A stretch of 45,929 nucleotides of DNA from Helicobacter mehlei (GTDB taxonomy: Bacteria > Campylobacterota > Campylobacteria > Campylobacterales > Helicobacteraceae), in NCBI RefSeq assembly GCF_003660265.1, contig NZ_QXQP01000013.1:1-45929 (forward strand), written 5' to 3'. The position numbers were made by a program, and so were the translations under genes. This document shows, in pieces, positions 35,080 through 43,523 of this stretch (position 1 is the stretch's first letter; the number at the start of each line of letters is the position of its first letter). Under the pieces are notes generated by a model. That model was not told the origin of the DNA. It searched no databases and saw only the letters and a list, made by a program, of their open reading frames with translations.

Positions 35080-36396
35080 TTAGGGCTTTACAAGGAGGGT
35101 TTGGACTGGTGGGGGCGTATCTTGTGCGCTAGACTGGGGGGTTGGGGCAATCCCTTCGGGGGCAAAGCCCAAATTCTTAGGAGTATAGATGGTGTTGGTG
35201 TAGATAATTTGCCGATCCTGCAGAGGCTCGCTAAAATCGGGCTTGAAGTTGGCATAAAATCGCGTGAGCATGTGATCCAAACTATCCAAACTAGCATAAC
35301 TCACCCAATCATATTGCAAGTCTGTATTGAGAATGGAGGCATATTGGCTAAGATAGGGGCTAGTTTTGCCAATCGCACTGGTGAGGTAAAAGTTAGTGCG
35401 ATCCCTAGGCTGGGTGAGCATGAACATGGATAAATTGAAGTTGATCTGGGAGGAGAGCATCATTTTGGGGCGGTCGGCTTTGGGCAGACGGCTAATTTGG
35501 GAGAGCAAGAGCCCGGTTTTGACAATGGGTGTGTTAAAAAAGACCACCGCATTTTTTAAGTATTTGGCCTGTCCCTTAAGCTCCCTAGAAAAAGTGCTCG
35601 CCTTTTTAAAGGTGATGGTGTCCTCCAAGATGATTTGCGCGCCCAAGTCCTTTAAACTCTTGCCCAACATGGCACCCCGAAAACTATCATCATTATAGAC
35701 CACTAGGGGGTTATATTGCCCCAAATCCAAAAGTGCATGGACTTGCTGGATAAAGTCAATCCCGCCAAAGAGCAAAGAGGCAGGCAAATTAGTTAATTTT
35801 TCAAGCTGGTTTTTATGCACCGTGGGGATGATGGTTGGCAGATTCAAGGGTGTTTGGGCGATCAAATTCTCCACGCCACTTTGGGTTAAAAGGGCGATGA
35901 CAAAAGGAAAGTCTTCTTTTTCAATGGCCTGATAGGTTTGTTTTAAACTCTCGGGATCTTCTTGTTGGCTATCAAAGACTTTAAAGATAAAATCGTGGTT
36001 TTTATAAGAGAGATAAGCCAAAATGGCATTAATGGCGGCATTGCTATAACGCCCGATTACCTTTTTGGGCACTAGGAGTGCCACATGGTAAGGGGTGTCT
36101 GGGGAAAATTGTTGTTCGGTGAAAACCTCTTGCAAGGCGGGTGGGTTGAGCCAGTTATTGATGATTTGGTAATCATCGCGTAGTTGGGGGTGCTTGATGC
36201 CCTCTGAAAAATACGCCATAAAGGAAAAGACCTGCCCTTCCTCATAGAGCTTTTGCAAACAAGCTTCATCGCAAGGCTCTTCAAGTTGCACCACAACTTG
36301 CTTGGCTGGGGGCAGGGGCAATAAATCCCGTTTGTGGGGAGCCTTGGCGCAGAGCAACGCCCCACAGAGCATGCCTAAAATTAAAAATTTAGACAA
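35080..36396 (-). CDS. periplasmic protein with substrate-binding-like fold
   Basis: A 438-residue exported protein with signal peptide MSKFLILGMLCGALLCAKA. The middle part, from YHVALLVPKKVIGRYSNAAINAILAYLSY to DGVSYASLDSL-like segments, alternates strands and helices as in type I periplasmic binding proteins (for example KNAVVFFNTPIVKTGLLLSQI and ALLDLGQYNPLVVYNDDSFRGAMLGKSL). That fold is also used by LpoA-type penicillin-binding-protein activators, so either role is possible. The C-terminus is Pro-rich. It is first in a run with thyX and polA. The precise function is not recognised. Confidence 0.65.
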   Translation of the reverse strand: MSKFLILGMLCGALLCAKAPHKRDLLPLPPAKQVVVQLEEPCDEACLQKLYEEGQVFSFMAYFSEGIKHPQLRDDYQIINNWLNPPALQEVFTEQQFSPDTPYHVALLVPKKVIGRYSNAAINAILAYLSYKNHDFIFKVFDSQQEDPESLKQTYQAIEKEDFPFVIALLTQSGVENLIAQTPLNLPTIIPTVHKNQLEKLTNLPASLLFGGIDFIQQVHALLDLGQYNPLVVYNDDSFRGAMLGKSLKDLGAQIILEDTITFKKASTFSRELKGQAKYLKNAVVFFNTPIVKTGLLLSQISRLPKADRPKMMLSSQINFNLSMFMLTQPRDRTNFYLTSAIGKTSPYLSQYASILNTDLQYDWVSYASLDSLDHMLTRFYANFKPDFSEPLQDRQIIYTNTIYTPKNLGFAPEGIAPTPQSSAQDTPPPVQTLLVKP

Positions 36397-36399
36397 TAG

Positions 36400-37812
36400 C
36401 TAGTCCTTGTGCTTTTTAAAGACATGGGGACTTAGCATGTTGGCTGGTTGGAAAATCTCATCTAATTGTTCTTGGGTGAGCAACTGGCGTTCCAGCACGA
36501 TCTGATGGACTGATTTACCCGTATCCAAGGCTTCTTTAGCAATGGAAGCGGATTTTTCATAGCCAATGTGTGGGTTGAGCGCGGTAACAATGCCAATGCT
36601 ATTAAAAACATAATCATGACAAATTTTTTCGTTAGCCGTGATGCCATTGATACACTTTTCAACCAAGGTGCGGATCGCGCGGTTGAGCATTAGGAAAGAA
36701 TGGAAGAGTTTATAGGCGATCACAGGTTCAAAAACATTGAGTTGGAGTTGCCCACCCTCAGCTGCCATCGCGACAGCTAGGTCATTGCCAATGACCGAAA
36801 AGCACACTTGATTCACCACTTCAGGGATGACCGGATTGACTTTACCGGGCATAATGGAGCTACCCGGTTGCATTTTGGGTAGATTAATTTCATTTAAGCC
36901 CGCACGCGGTCCTGAGCTTAGCAAGCGCAGATCGTTACAGATTTTAGAGAGTTTGATGGCAATCCTTTTGAGTGCCCCGCTGACTTGCACATAAGCCCCC
37001 GTGCTTTGGCTAGCCTCAATCAAATCGCTAGCAATGGTGAAGGGGCGACCGGTCACTTCTTGGATTTTCTTTTCCACGATGCGTTTATAATCTGGGTGGG
37101 AGTTGATCCCCGTGCCAATAGCCGTCCCGCCTAAATTCAGGACGCGAGTCCATTCTCTAGCATCAAAGACATGCTGGATGTCCTTTTTCACCATAGAAAC
37201 AAAGGTTTCAAATTCCTGTCCCAAAGTCATAGGCACAGCATCTTGAAGCTGGGTACGCCCCATTTTGAGGATATGGGCGAACTCCTTAGATTTCTTGGCA
37301 AAGGCATCTTTAAGGATTTTAAGGATTTGGGTTAGGTGATCCAAGCGTTCATAAATGGCGATCTTGAGTGCTGAAGGATAGACATCGTTTGTGCTTTGGG
37401 AACGATTGACATGGTCATTGGGGTGGCAGTATTGGTACTCGCCCTTTTTATGCCCCAAATACTCCAATGCCATGTTGGCGATGACCTCATTGACATTCAT
37501 GTTGGTGCTTGTGCCCGCCCCGCCTTGAATCATATCCACGACAAATTGATCATGGTGCTCACCATCAATGATTTTATCGCAAGCATGGCAGATCGCATCT
37601 TTGATCTTAACCTCAATGAGCCCTAAATCAGCATTGGCTAAAGCAGCGGCTTTTTTGACTTGTGCAAAGGATCGGATAAAGATGGGGTAGTTATAAAGTC
37701 GATCGTGCGTGATGTTGAAGTTTTCCACTGCCCGCAAAGTTTGAATACCATAATATAGGCTATCATCAATCTCCATCTCGCCAATAAAATCATGTTCTTT
37801 TCTAGTTGCCAT
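36400..37812 (-). CDS. aspA: aspartate ammonia-lyase
   Basis: AspA turns aspartate into fumarate and ammonia, feeding fumarate respiration and nitrogen release. The signature loop GSSIMPGKVNPVIPE is present, together with GGAGTSTNMNVNEVIAN, ALKIAIYERL and GRTQLQDAVPMTLGQEF. ATG 37812 is preferred over 37827 because GGAGAG stands seven bases before it, giving 470 residues, the usual length. It lies three bases from the end of the periplasmic-protein gene but runs in the same direction upstream of it. Confidence 0.95.
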   Translation of the reverse strand: MATRKEHDFIGEMEIDDSLYYGIQTLRAVENFNITHDRLYNYPIFIRSFAQVKKAAALANADLGLIEVKIKDAICHACDKIIDGEHHDQFVVDMIQGGAGTSTNMNVNEVIANMALEYLGHKKGEYQYCHPNDHVNRSQSTNDVYPSALKIAIYERLDHLTQILKILKDAFAKKSKEFAHILKMGRTQLQDAVPMTLGQEFETFVSMVKKDIQHVFDAREWTRVLNLGGTAIGTGINSHPDYKRIVEKKIQEVTGRPFTIASDLIEASQSTGAYVQVSGALKRIAIKLSKICNDLRLLSSGPRAGLNEINLPKMQPGSSIMPGKVNPVIPEVVNQVCFSVIGNDLAVAMAAEGGQLQLNVFEPVIAYKLFHSFLMLNRAIRTLVEKCINGITANEKICHDYVFNSIGIVTALNPHIGYEKSASIAKEALDTGKSVHQIVLERQLLTQEQLDEIFQPANMLSPHVFKKHKD

Positions 37813-37862
37813 GAAACTCTCCTGCATAAAATGATGGACATTCTACCGATTTAAAATTAATA

Positions 37863-38627
37863 TTAAATTTTAACGGCATAATCCCAAAGCAATTTGAGAA
37901 TCGTAACACCCACGACCCCTAAAAAAATCGTGCGGATGAACTTGACCTCTTTAACCATCACCAAGTGGGAGCCCACAAAAGCCCCCAACATTTGCCCTAG
38001 CCCCATTAAAAGTCCGACACTCCATAAGATTGGCGATCCCAGTATAAAAACACCCAAGCTCACGATATTACTAGTGAAATTTAAAACTTTTGTACGCGCC
38101 ACTGACTTTTTCATGGGCAAGCCTAGTAGGGCGAGCATTAAAAAAGTCCAAAAAGAGCCCGTCCCGGGTCCAAAGAAGCCATCATAAAACCCCAAGATAA
38201 ACCCAAAGACCCCATAAAAAATGGCGGGTTTGAGCTTGGGCTGGCTTTCTTGTTCGCCAATTTTGGGGCTAAAAAGAGTGTATAAAAAAATTACGCTCAA
38301 GAAAATCGGGATTAACAGACGCAACAAATTTGCCTGCAAGAGCAAGATTACATAAGTCCCCAAGCATGCACCCACAAATACAAAAACAATGCCTAGCCAA
38401 ATTTCTTGGAGTGAGACTAGCCCTTTGCGCCAAAAATTAAAAGCCGCGCTAAAGCTACCAAAGCTACTTTGTAATTTATTGGTGGCTAGCACCATATGCA
38501 CAGGCACGCCCATTGCCATGAGGGTTGGCACGCTAATCAACCCCCCGCCCCCCGCAATGGAATCAATCAAGCCCGCACAAAATGCCGCCACAAAAAAGAT
38601 CGCATAATCAAAAAACCCAAAATCCAT
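37863..38627 (-). CDS. TSUP (TauE/SafE) family permease
   Basis: A 254-residue membrane protein with about eight hydrophobic helices in two related halves, marked by AGLIDSIAGGGGLISVPTLM and FYDGFFGPGTGSFWTF. The family moves sulfur-containing anions such as sulfite or taurine derivatives, or other organic anions, out of or into the cell. The substrate is unknown. ATG 38627 has GAGGAT in front. The longer frame to 38696 lacks a good ribosome binding site. Confidence 0.85.
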   Translation of the reverse strand: MDFGFFDYAIFFVAAFCAGLIDSIAGGGGLISVPTLMAMGVPVHMVLATNKLQSSFGSFSAAFNFWRKGLVSLQEIWLGIVFVFVGACLGTYVILLLQANLLRLLIPIFLSVIFLYTLFSPKIGEQESQPKLKPAIFYGVFGFILGFYDGFFGPGTGSFWTFLMLALLGLPMKKSVARTKVLNFTSNIVSLGVFILGSPILWSVGLLMGLGQMLGAFVGSHLVMVKEVKFIRTIFLGVVGVTILKLLWDYAVKI

Positions 38628-38752
38628 GCCATCCTCAAAAATAATTTTTGCTTTAAAATATAGCATGGCGATTTTACTTAGGAGCTTTAAAAACACGTTT
38701 TTTGCTAAGTGCTACTCATTTACACCCCAAATCAACCCGCCATTTTTGCCTA

Positions 38753-38783
38753 AAAGGCTAACTCAAGCCCCATTTAGCCTTTT
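38753..38783. terminator. strong stem-loop between divergent TSUP and rocF genes
   Basis: AAAAGGCTAA and TTAGCCTTTT form a perfect 10-bp stem with an 11-base loop, with T-runs on both strands. It looks like a bidirectional intrinsic terminator, yet it lies between the starts of two divergent genes. It may end a short untranslated RNA or act as a leader attenuator. Confidence 0.5.
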
Positions 38784-38858
38784 TCGTTAGAGTCTTCTTG
38801 ATTTCTGTGTGTATCAGAAACAAATTTCCAACTCATTTAAAATCCTTAAGGAGGCAAT

Positions 38859-39833
38859 ATGGTTTTAGTCGCATTGTCAGCAGAATTGGGGGCATCTAGG
38901 CGGGGGAGCAATAAGGGAGTAGAATGTTTGAGGCAGGCGTTGATTCAAAGATGCCCAGAAGTCGCCAAACACGCCGTTTTTATCAAGGAAGAACAGTGCG
39001 TGTTAGACACTTCCTTTAAACATGCCAAACGCTTTGAAGATTACTATCTGTTTTGCAGAGATGCCCTGATCCCGGGCATGCAAAAGGTCTTTGCAGAGCA
39101 CCAATTCCCCATTATTTTAAGCTCAGAACACTCTAATGCCTTTGGCATTATCCAAGCCTTGCGTAGCCAACACCCTAAAGAAAAAATTGGGATTTTATAC
39201 TTAGACGCGCATGCCGATATCCACACCGCTCATGACAGTCACTCAGGCAATATCCATGGCATGCCCTTAGGTATGGTGCTCAACAAAGTGCATGCTGGTC
39301 CTAATGATTTGAGCGTACAAGAAAAAGAATATTGGCAAGATTTATGTTCTTTGGGGCTTGAAAAAGGGGTTGTGCCTTTTGATCCCGCTTACTTAGTGTA
39401 TTTTGGCGTGCGCAGCACGGAGCGCAGTGAAGATGAGGTGATCGCTGAATACAATATCCCTCTTTTCAGTGTGGCGCAAATTAGAGAGGACATGTTTGGC
39501 GTGGTACAAAGGGCTAAAGAACACCTCAAGGGTATCCACACGATTTATTTAAGTCTTGATGTTGATGTGATGGATGGGGGGATTTTCACTTCTACGGGTG
39601 TGCGTGAAAAACGCGGTCTATACCCCCATGAATTGCAAGATTTATTACAACTATTGCTGGATACTTTTGGCGATCGCTTAGCGGCTATTGAGATCACCGA
39701 ATACAACCCTGACATGCACAGAGGTGGGCGCGATGATCAACAAGATGTGTTAGAACTCTTGATGAGCGCGACCCGGTATGCCTTGCAACGCAGGAAACAC
39801 CCCCACAAAACCCATTCAAGAGACCATGCATGA
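38859..39833 (+). CDS. rocF: arginase
   Basis: A manganese/cobalt hydrolase that splits arginine into ornithine and urea. In gastric Helicobacter the urea feeds urease for acid survival, and arginine use dampens host nitric oxide. Metal ligands are in LDAHADIHTAHDSHSGNIHG and SLDVDVMDGG. The usual GGDHS is SSEHS here, as in epsilonproteobacterial arginases, and EITEYNPDMH replaces the common DVVEVNP. The length is 324 residues. AGGAGG gives a strong ribosome binding site. The end overlaps ald by four bases. Confidence 0.95.
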   Translation: MVLVALSAELGASRRGSNKGVECLRQALIQRCPEVAKHAVFIKEEQCVLDTSFKHAKRFEDYYLFCRDALIPGMQKVFAEHQFPIILSSEHSNAFGIIQALRSQHPKEKIGILYLDAHADIHTAHDSHSGNIHGMPLGMVLNKVHAGPNDLSVQEKEYWQDLCSLGLEKGVVPFDPAYLVYFGVRSTERSEDEVIAEYNIPLFSVAQIREDMFGVVQRAKEHLKGIHTIYLSLDVDVMDGGIFTSTGVREKRGLYPHELQDLLQLLLDTFGDRLAAIEITEYNPDMHRGGRDDQQDVLELLMSATRYALQRRKHPHKTHSRDHA

Positions 39834-40978
39834 TCGCCATTGGCTTGCCCAAAGAGAGCATGGATGCGGAGTTCCGCGTAGCCCTAGTGCCCGAAGATGT
39901 GGCGGTGTTGGTGCAAAATGCCAATTGCCAAATTTTTGTTGAAGAAAATGCGGGCTTGAATAGCGGTTATACCAACCAGCAATACCAGCAAGCCGGGGCA
40001 CAGATTGTCCCCACCAAGCAGGCCTGGGATCAGCCCATGATCTTAAAGTGCAAAGAGCCCTTAGAGCATGAATATGCCTTACTCAAAGAGGGGGCGACTC
40101 TCTTTAGCTATTTGGATTTGGCTTATAATACCTCTTTAGCGCACATGCTGGTGGATAAAAAGATTTTGTCTATTTGCACCGAGACCATCACCGGACCTAA
40201 GGGCAATTACCCGATCTTGGCCCCCATGAGTGTGGTTGCGGGCAATTTAGCCGCCCATTTTATCCAGCATTACTTGTTAGCCCTAGAACATTTGCCGGGT
40301 GTCTTTGGGCGGGGGGTGTTGTTGCGTGGTTTGGCGGGCGAACCTCAGGCAAAAGTCGTTGTTGTGGGCGGGGGCGTGGTGGGCTTAGAGGCGGCTAGGA
40401 CTCTTAGCGTGATGGGCGCACGGGTGGTGATCTTAGAGCTGGATTTTGCCAAATTACAAGATCACCCCTACACCCACCTTTATCATTTAGAAGTGTTGGG
40501 TGTGAATGAAACTAATATTATCTATGCCCTAGAGGGCGCGCTAGGCTTAGTGGGGGCGGTGTTGCAAACCGCCACGGCTACGCCCAAAGTGATCTTAAGA
40601 CGGCATTTAAAGCACATGCAAAAAAGAGGGGTGATTGTGGATGTGGCATGCGATCTAGGCGGGTGCATTGAAAGCATCCACCAAACCAGCACCTCCGCAC
40701 CCATTTACTTAGAGGAGGATTTGTTCCACTATGGCGTGCCCAACATGCCCGGGATTGTGGCTAAAACAAGCTCGATTGCTTATAGCCATGCAAGTTTGCC
40801 CTATGTGTTGTATTTTTTACAACATGGACTCAAAGGCTTTTTACAAGCAAAAGATAAGGTGGTTGCCCAGACTTTGGGGGGTTTGAGTGCTTATCAGGGC
40901 TATCTCACCCAAGAGGGAATCGCTAGGGCGTTTGACTTGCCCTATAAAGACCCTCAAGAGGTGTTAGCCCAGCTTTAA
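39830..40978 (+). CDS. ald: alanine dehydrogenase
   Basis: A 382-residue NAD enzyme that oxidises alanine to pyruvate and ammonia. The N-terminus IGLPKESMDAEFRVALVPEDV is characteristic, ILAPMSVVAGNLAAHF matches the substrate side, and VVVVGGGVVGLEAARTLS is the nucleotide-binding loop. The ATG lies in the rocF stop (ATGA), so translation is coupled. Both genes break down amino acids and release nitrogen, and the pyruvate can enter the PorCDAB enzyme. Confidence 0.95.
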   Translation: MIAIGLPKESMDAEFRVALVPEDVAVLVQNANCQIFVEENAGLNSGYTNQQYQQAGAQIVPTKQAWDQPMILKCKEPLEHEYALLKEGATLFSYLDLAYNTSLAHMLVDKKILSICTETITGPKGNYPILAPMSVVAGNLAAHFIQHYLLALEHLPGVFGRGVLLRGLAGEPQAKVVVVGGGVVGLEAARTLSVMGARVVILELDFAKLQDHPYTHLYHLEVLGVNETNIIYALEGALGLVGAVLQTATATPKVILRRHLKHMQKRGVIVDVACDLGGCIESIHQTSTSAPIYLEEDLFHYGVPNMPGIVAKTSSIAYSHASLPYVLYFLQHGLKGFLQAKDKVVAQTLGGLSAYQGYLTQEGIARAFDLPYKDPQEVLAQL

Positions 40979-41032
40979 GCGCGTGGCTTGTAGGGTGATT
41001 TGGAATCCAAAGAGTTAAAATAGAAAAGGCGG

Positions 41033-41048
41033 AGCCCCCAAGGGGGCT
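41033..41048. terminator. GC-rich palindrome between convergent ald and lipoprotein genes
   Basis: AGCCCCCAAGGGGGCT is a perfect 16-base palindrome between the two converging genes. It lacks a clear T-run, so it may be only a weak terminator for either side. Confidence 0.4.
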
Positions 41049-41076
41049 AGGGGGCAGAGGTGTTAGCGCAAGCTTG

Positions 41077-42483
41077 TTATTTGAGGGGGAGCACTTGCAC
41101 GCTAAGGGAGTTGGGGAGGCTACGGACAAAAATGATATTGTTTTTATTGCCACAGAACTGGTTGGCTGTTGGTTTTGTGGTGTCATTACAAGCAATCGCT
41201 TGAAAATTTTGTTTTAAGTGATCCACATTGACAGCAAAGTTATGGGTTTCATCATTATCAAAGCGCGCCACATAGACCGTTTTAGGGAAAATATTAGAAC
41301 CTCTAATATCAGCTGCCGTAGTGGCTTTATTCACCATGCTCATAATCCCCCCAACAGCCATCATAGCCATTCCAGCATCGCCACCTGTCGCAGCTCCAGC
41401 TGTTTGTAAGCCCTTGCCCGCAGCTGTTTTTAAGATTGCTGAACTAATGGCGCGGGTTTTGATGGCAGGCAAGGTAACTTTATATTCTGTTTGCACCACC
41501 GCATCAAAGTGGGAGAGAACCTCAAAATCTTGTGCCTTACCATTTGCGACCAACCGGAAAGTGCTGTGGAAGTCTTTGCCATCCTTTAAAGTGGGGATCG
41601 CAAAATTAAGCTCAGTGATTTTATATTCTTTCAAAGTGGGTTGCACCCCATCTTCTAAAACCACCCAAGTTCTTTTGTGTGTGCTGTGGTGTTCAAAATT
41701 CTTGATATCTTGAGCAACAAGGGGGATTTTGCTCACCGCATAGGCCTCTTTGAGATCGTCAATACCCTTGCTGTCTCCATCGATGGTATAAAATAACCCA
41801 GCAACATAGCTAATCCAAGGGTTGATAAAGCCATCATAGGCAGCCATGTATTTTAAATTTGAGTAGCGTTGTTCCAATTCTTGATCAAAATTGCCAAGTC
41901 TAGCTGTGAATTTAGCAAGTTTGCCCGGATTTTTATTCTTGGCTTCCTCTTCCATTTGGGTATGTGCTTTTTGGATTGCCTTGCTGTAAAACTCTTTCAA
42001 GCGTCTTTGGCGCTCAATGGTGCGGTTAAACTCCACGCGTGCCTCTTGCATATTGCCTAAAAGCGCATAATCTAAGGCTTTGTAATAGTTGGTCAAAGCC
42101 CATTCATACATATGTCCCTCATAAGGTTTATTGGTTTCATTCCCAAAGGTCGCACCCCCAACTTTAGAGAGGGTTTTTTCCAAGTTCTTATAGTTGGTAT
42201 CAAAAACCTTATCGGCTTTGTCCAACATCTCCAAAGAAGGCTTATAAGAGCCCATCATAAAGGCATTCACGCCGTTTTGCAACTCCCATAAAGGCGCATC
42301 TTTTTGTTTTTTGTCTTGATCAATGAACTTTTTGGAAAGTTTATCTGCCTGTGGGTTTTGTTTGGCATAGTAAGCTTGCTGGAATTGTGCGAGTTGTGCG
42401 CGACTCTCTGTGTGCGCACACCCCAAAAACACTAAACCACTGACCAAAATCCCGTAAAATTTCCAACTCAAACCAATCTGCAT
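41077..42483 (-). CDS. lipoprotein with helical repeats (COG3014-like)
   Basis: A 468-residue predicted lipoprotein with a signal sequence and lipobox ending at Cys22 (GLVFLGC). The first 230 residues are helical with a TPR-like flavour (ALDYALLGNMQEARVEFNRTIERQRRLKEFY). A beta-rich middle follows. A Gly/Ala/Met-rich stretch near 355-390 (AAGKGLQTAGAATGGDAGMAMMAVGGI) could insert in a membrane. The end contains VYVARFDNDETH. Similar proteins of unknown role occur in many proteobacteria. It is probably anchored to the outer membrane. Confidence 0.7.
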   Translation of the reverse strand: MQIGLSWKFYGILVSGLVFLGCAHTESRAQLAQFQQAYYAKQNPQADKLSKKFIDQDKKQKDAPLWELQNGVNAFMMGSYKPSLEMLDKADKVFDTNYKNLEKTLSKVGGATFGNETNKPYEGHMYEWALTNYYKALDYALLGNMQEARVEFNRTIERQRRLKEFYSKAIQKAHTQMEEEAKNKNPGKLAKFTARLGNFDQELEQRYSNLKYMAAYDGFINPWISYVAGLFYTIDGDSKGIDDLKEAYAVSKIPLVAQDIKNFEHHSTHKRTWVVLEDGVQPTLKEYKITELNFAIPTLKDGKDFHSTFRLVANGKAQDFEVLSHFDAVVQTEYKVTLPAIKTRAISSAILKTAAGKGLQTAGAATGGDAGMAMMAVGGIMSMVNKATTAADIRGSNIFPKTVYVARFDNDETHNFAVNVDHLKQNFQAIACNDTTKPTANQFCGNKNNIIFVRSLPNSLSVQVLPLK

Positions 42484-42557
42484 CTACAACCCCTTGCCAA
42501 AAAATAAGTGCCGATTGTAACAAAAGTTAATTAACCAAATACCCACGCAAGGATAAT

Positions 42558-42574
42558 GGGGGTCTAAATCCCCC
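42558..42574. terminator. GGGGG/CCCCC stem-loop behind the second outer membrane protein
   Basis: GGGGG, a seven-base loop, and CCCCC directly abut the stop codon of the outer membrane protein gene. No T-run follows, so terminator function is uncertain. Confidence 0.3.
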
Positions 42575-43311
42575 TAGAAGTTATAGACATAGTTGGCATA
42601 AAGGACGATCACGCGTCTAAAAGAAAAAGTGTTGGTTTGACCCGTTGAATATGCGCTGTAATAGGGGTTGTTAATAGCTGGGACTCTAAAGCCCACCTCC
42701 ACGCCATTATGCGCTCTAAAATTAGCACGTACTCCGAAGTTAAACATCCATTGCACAAAAGTAGCCGAAAAGGTGGCGTTGTTATTGCCAATTGCACTTT
42801 TAAGAAACCAGTCATTATAGCTCACACAATAGGCATTATTGACCGTGGTTTGGCACACGCCATTAGCCTTGCCTGCCCCCAAGGTCCAAGTGCTCCCCCC
42901 CACAGCCATGCCCACAAAAGCCCCAATATCATAGCCCTTAGCACGGAAAAAATTCCACAACGCGTCAATCCCCACCCCATAAAAATAATTCCCCAAAGAC
43001 CCTTGAGTGGGGTATTTATTGTCTGTTTTTTCTGAAAAGCCCCCACCTTGCAAGCTAATCAAACCATAGTAACGCACGCCCCAATGCCGTTTTTTACCAA
43101 AGAATTGTTTATAGCCCCCCTGAAAATCCACACCCCCTAGATCGCCAGAAAAGGGGTAAGTCGTGGTCGAATTGGGAGTTTTATACGCACGCGACCCAGC
43201 CGCATGGGAGTATTGCACCCCCACTTGGGCAAACCATCCATCTTTAGCCGCTTCTAAAGGCAAACCCAAGAGTCCAACAAATCCCATCCCTAAAAACACC
43301 CGTTTAACCAT
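42574..43311 (-). CDS. outer membrane protein (Hop/Hor-like)
   Basis: A 245-residue beta-barrel protein with signal peptide MVKRVFLGMGFVGLLGLPLEA. Family marks are GGYKQFFGKKRHWGVRYYGL, YFYGVGIDALWNFF, a two-cysteine loop (GVCQTTVNNAYCVS), FVQWMFNFGVRANF, and the C-terminal RRVIVLYANYVYNF with terminal Phe needed for BAM-dependent insertion. It is a paralogue of the phase-variable protein at 30921 but has a normal ATG and AAGGAG and no repeat tract, so it should be expressed constantly. The longer frame start at 43350 is not used. Confidence 0.88.
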   Translation of the reverse strand: MVKRVFLGMGFVGLLGLPLEAAKDGWFAQVGVQYSHAAGSRAYKTPNSTTTYPFSGDLGGVDFQGGYKQFFGKKRHWGVRYYGLISLQGGGFSEKTDNKYPTQGSLGNYFYGVGIDALWNFFRAKGYDIGAFVGMAVGGSTWTLGAGKANGVCQTTVNNAYCVSYNDWFLKSAIGNNNATFSATFVQWMFNFGVRANFRAHNGVEVGFRVPAINNPYYSAYSTGQTNTFSFRRVIVLYANYVYNF

Positions 43312-43511
43312 ATAAAACTCCTTCTTGGCCAATAATAGCGATTCTAGCAAGTTTTAAAGCCAATTGCAAGAACTTAAATCTTTTTAAGTTTTTAACACGC
43401 ATAAATGACAAGGAACAAATTGTATTAACCACTTCCAGCACTTCTTACAGAACAGCGCATAGCACAACTTGGGGGATATAAGATCTTTTGGTTTTTTTAG
43501 GAGTTTTTCAT

Positions 43512-43517
43512 TAGAAT
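43512..43517 (+). promoter_or_regulatory. -10 element just before the cytosine methyltransferase
   Basis: TAGAAT, with its expected transcription start at or next to the ATG at 43524. No Shine-Dalgarno is seen within ten bases of the ATG. AGGAG is present 20 bases upstream but would be lost from such a transcript. Confidence 0.4.
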
Positions 43518-43523
43518 GCGCAG

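Noticed and set aside
42890-42903. Run of seven C in the second outer membrane protein gene
   Set aside because: It encodes VGGS, conserved in the paralogue, and the reading frame is open.
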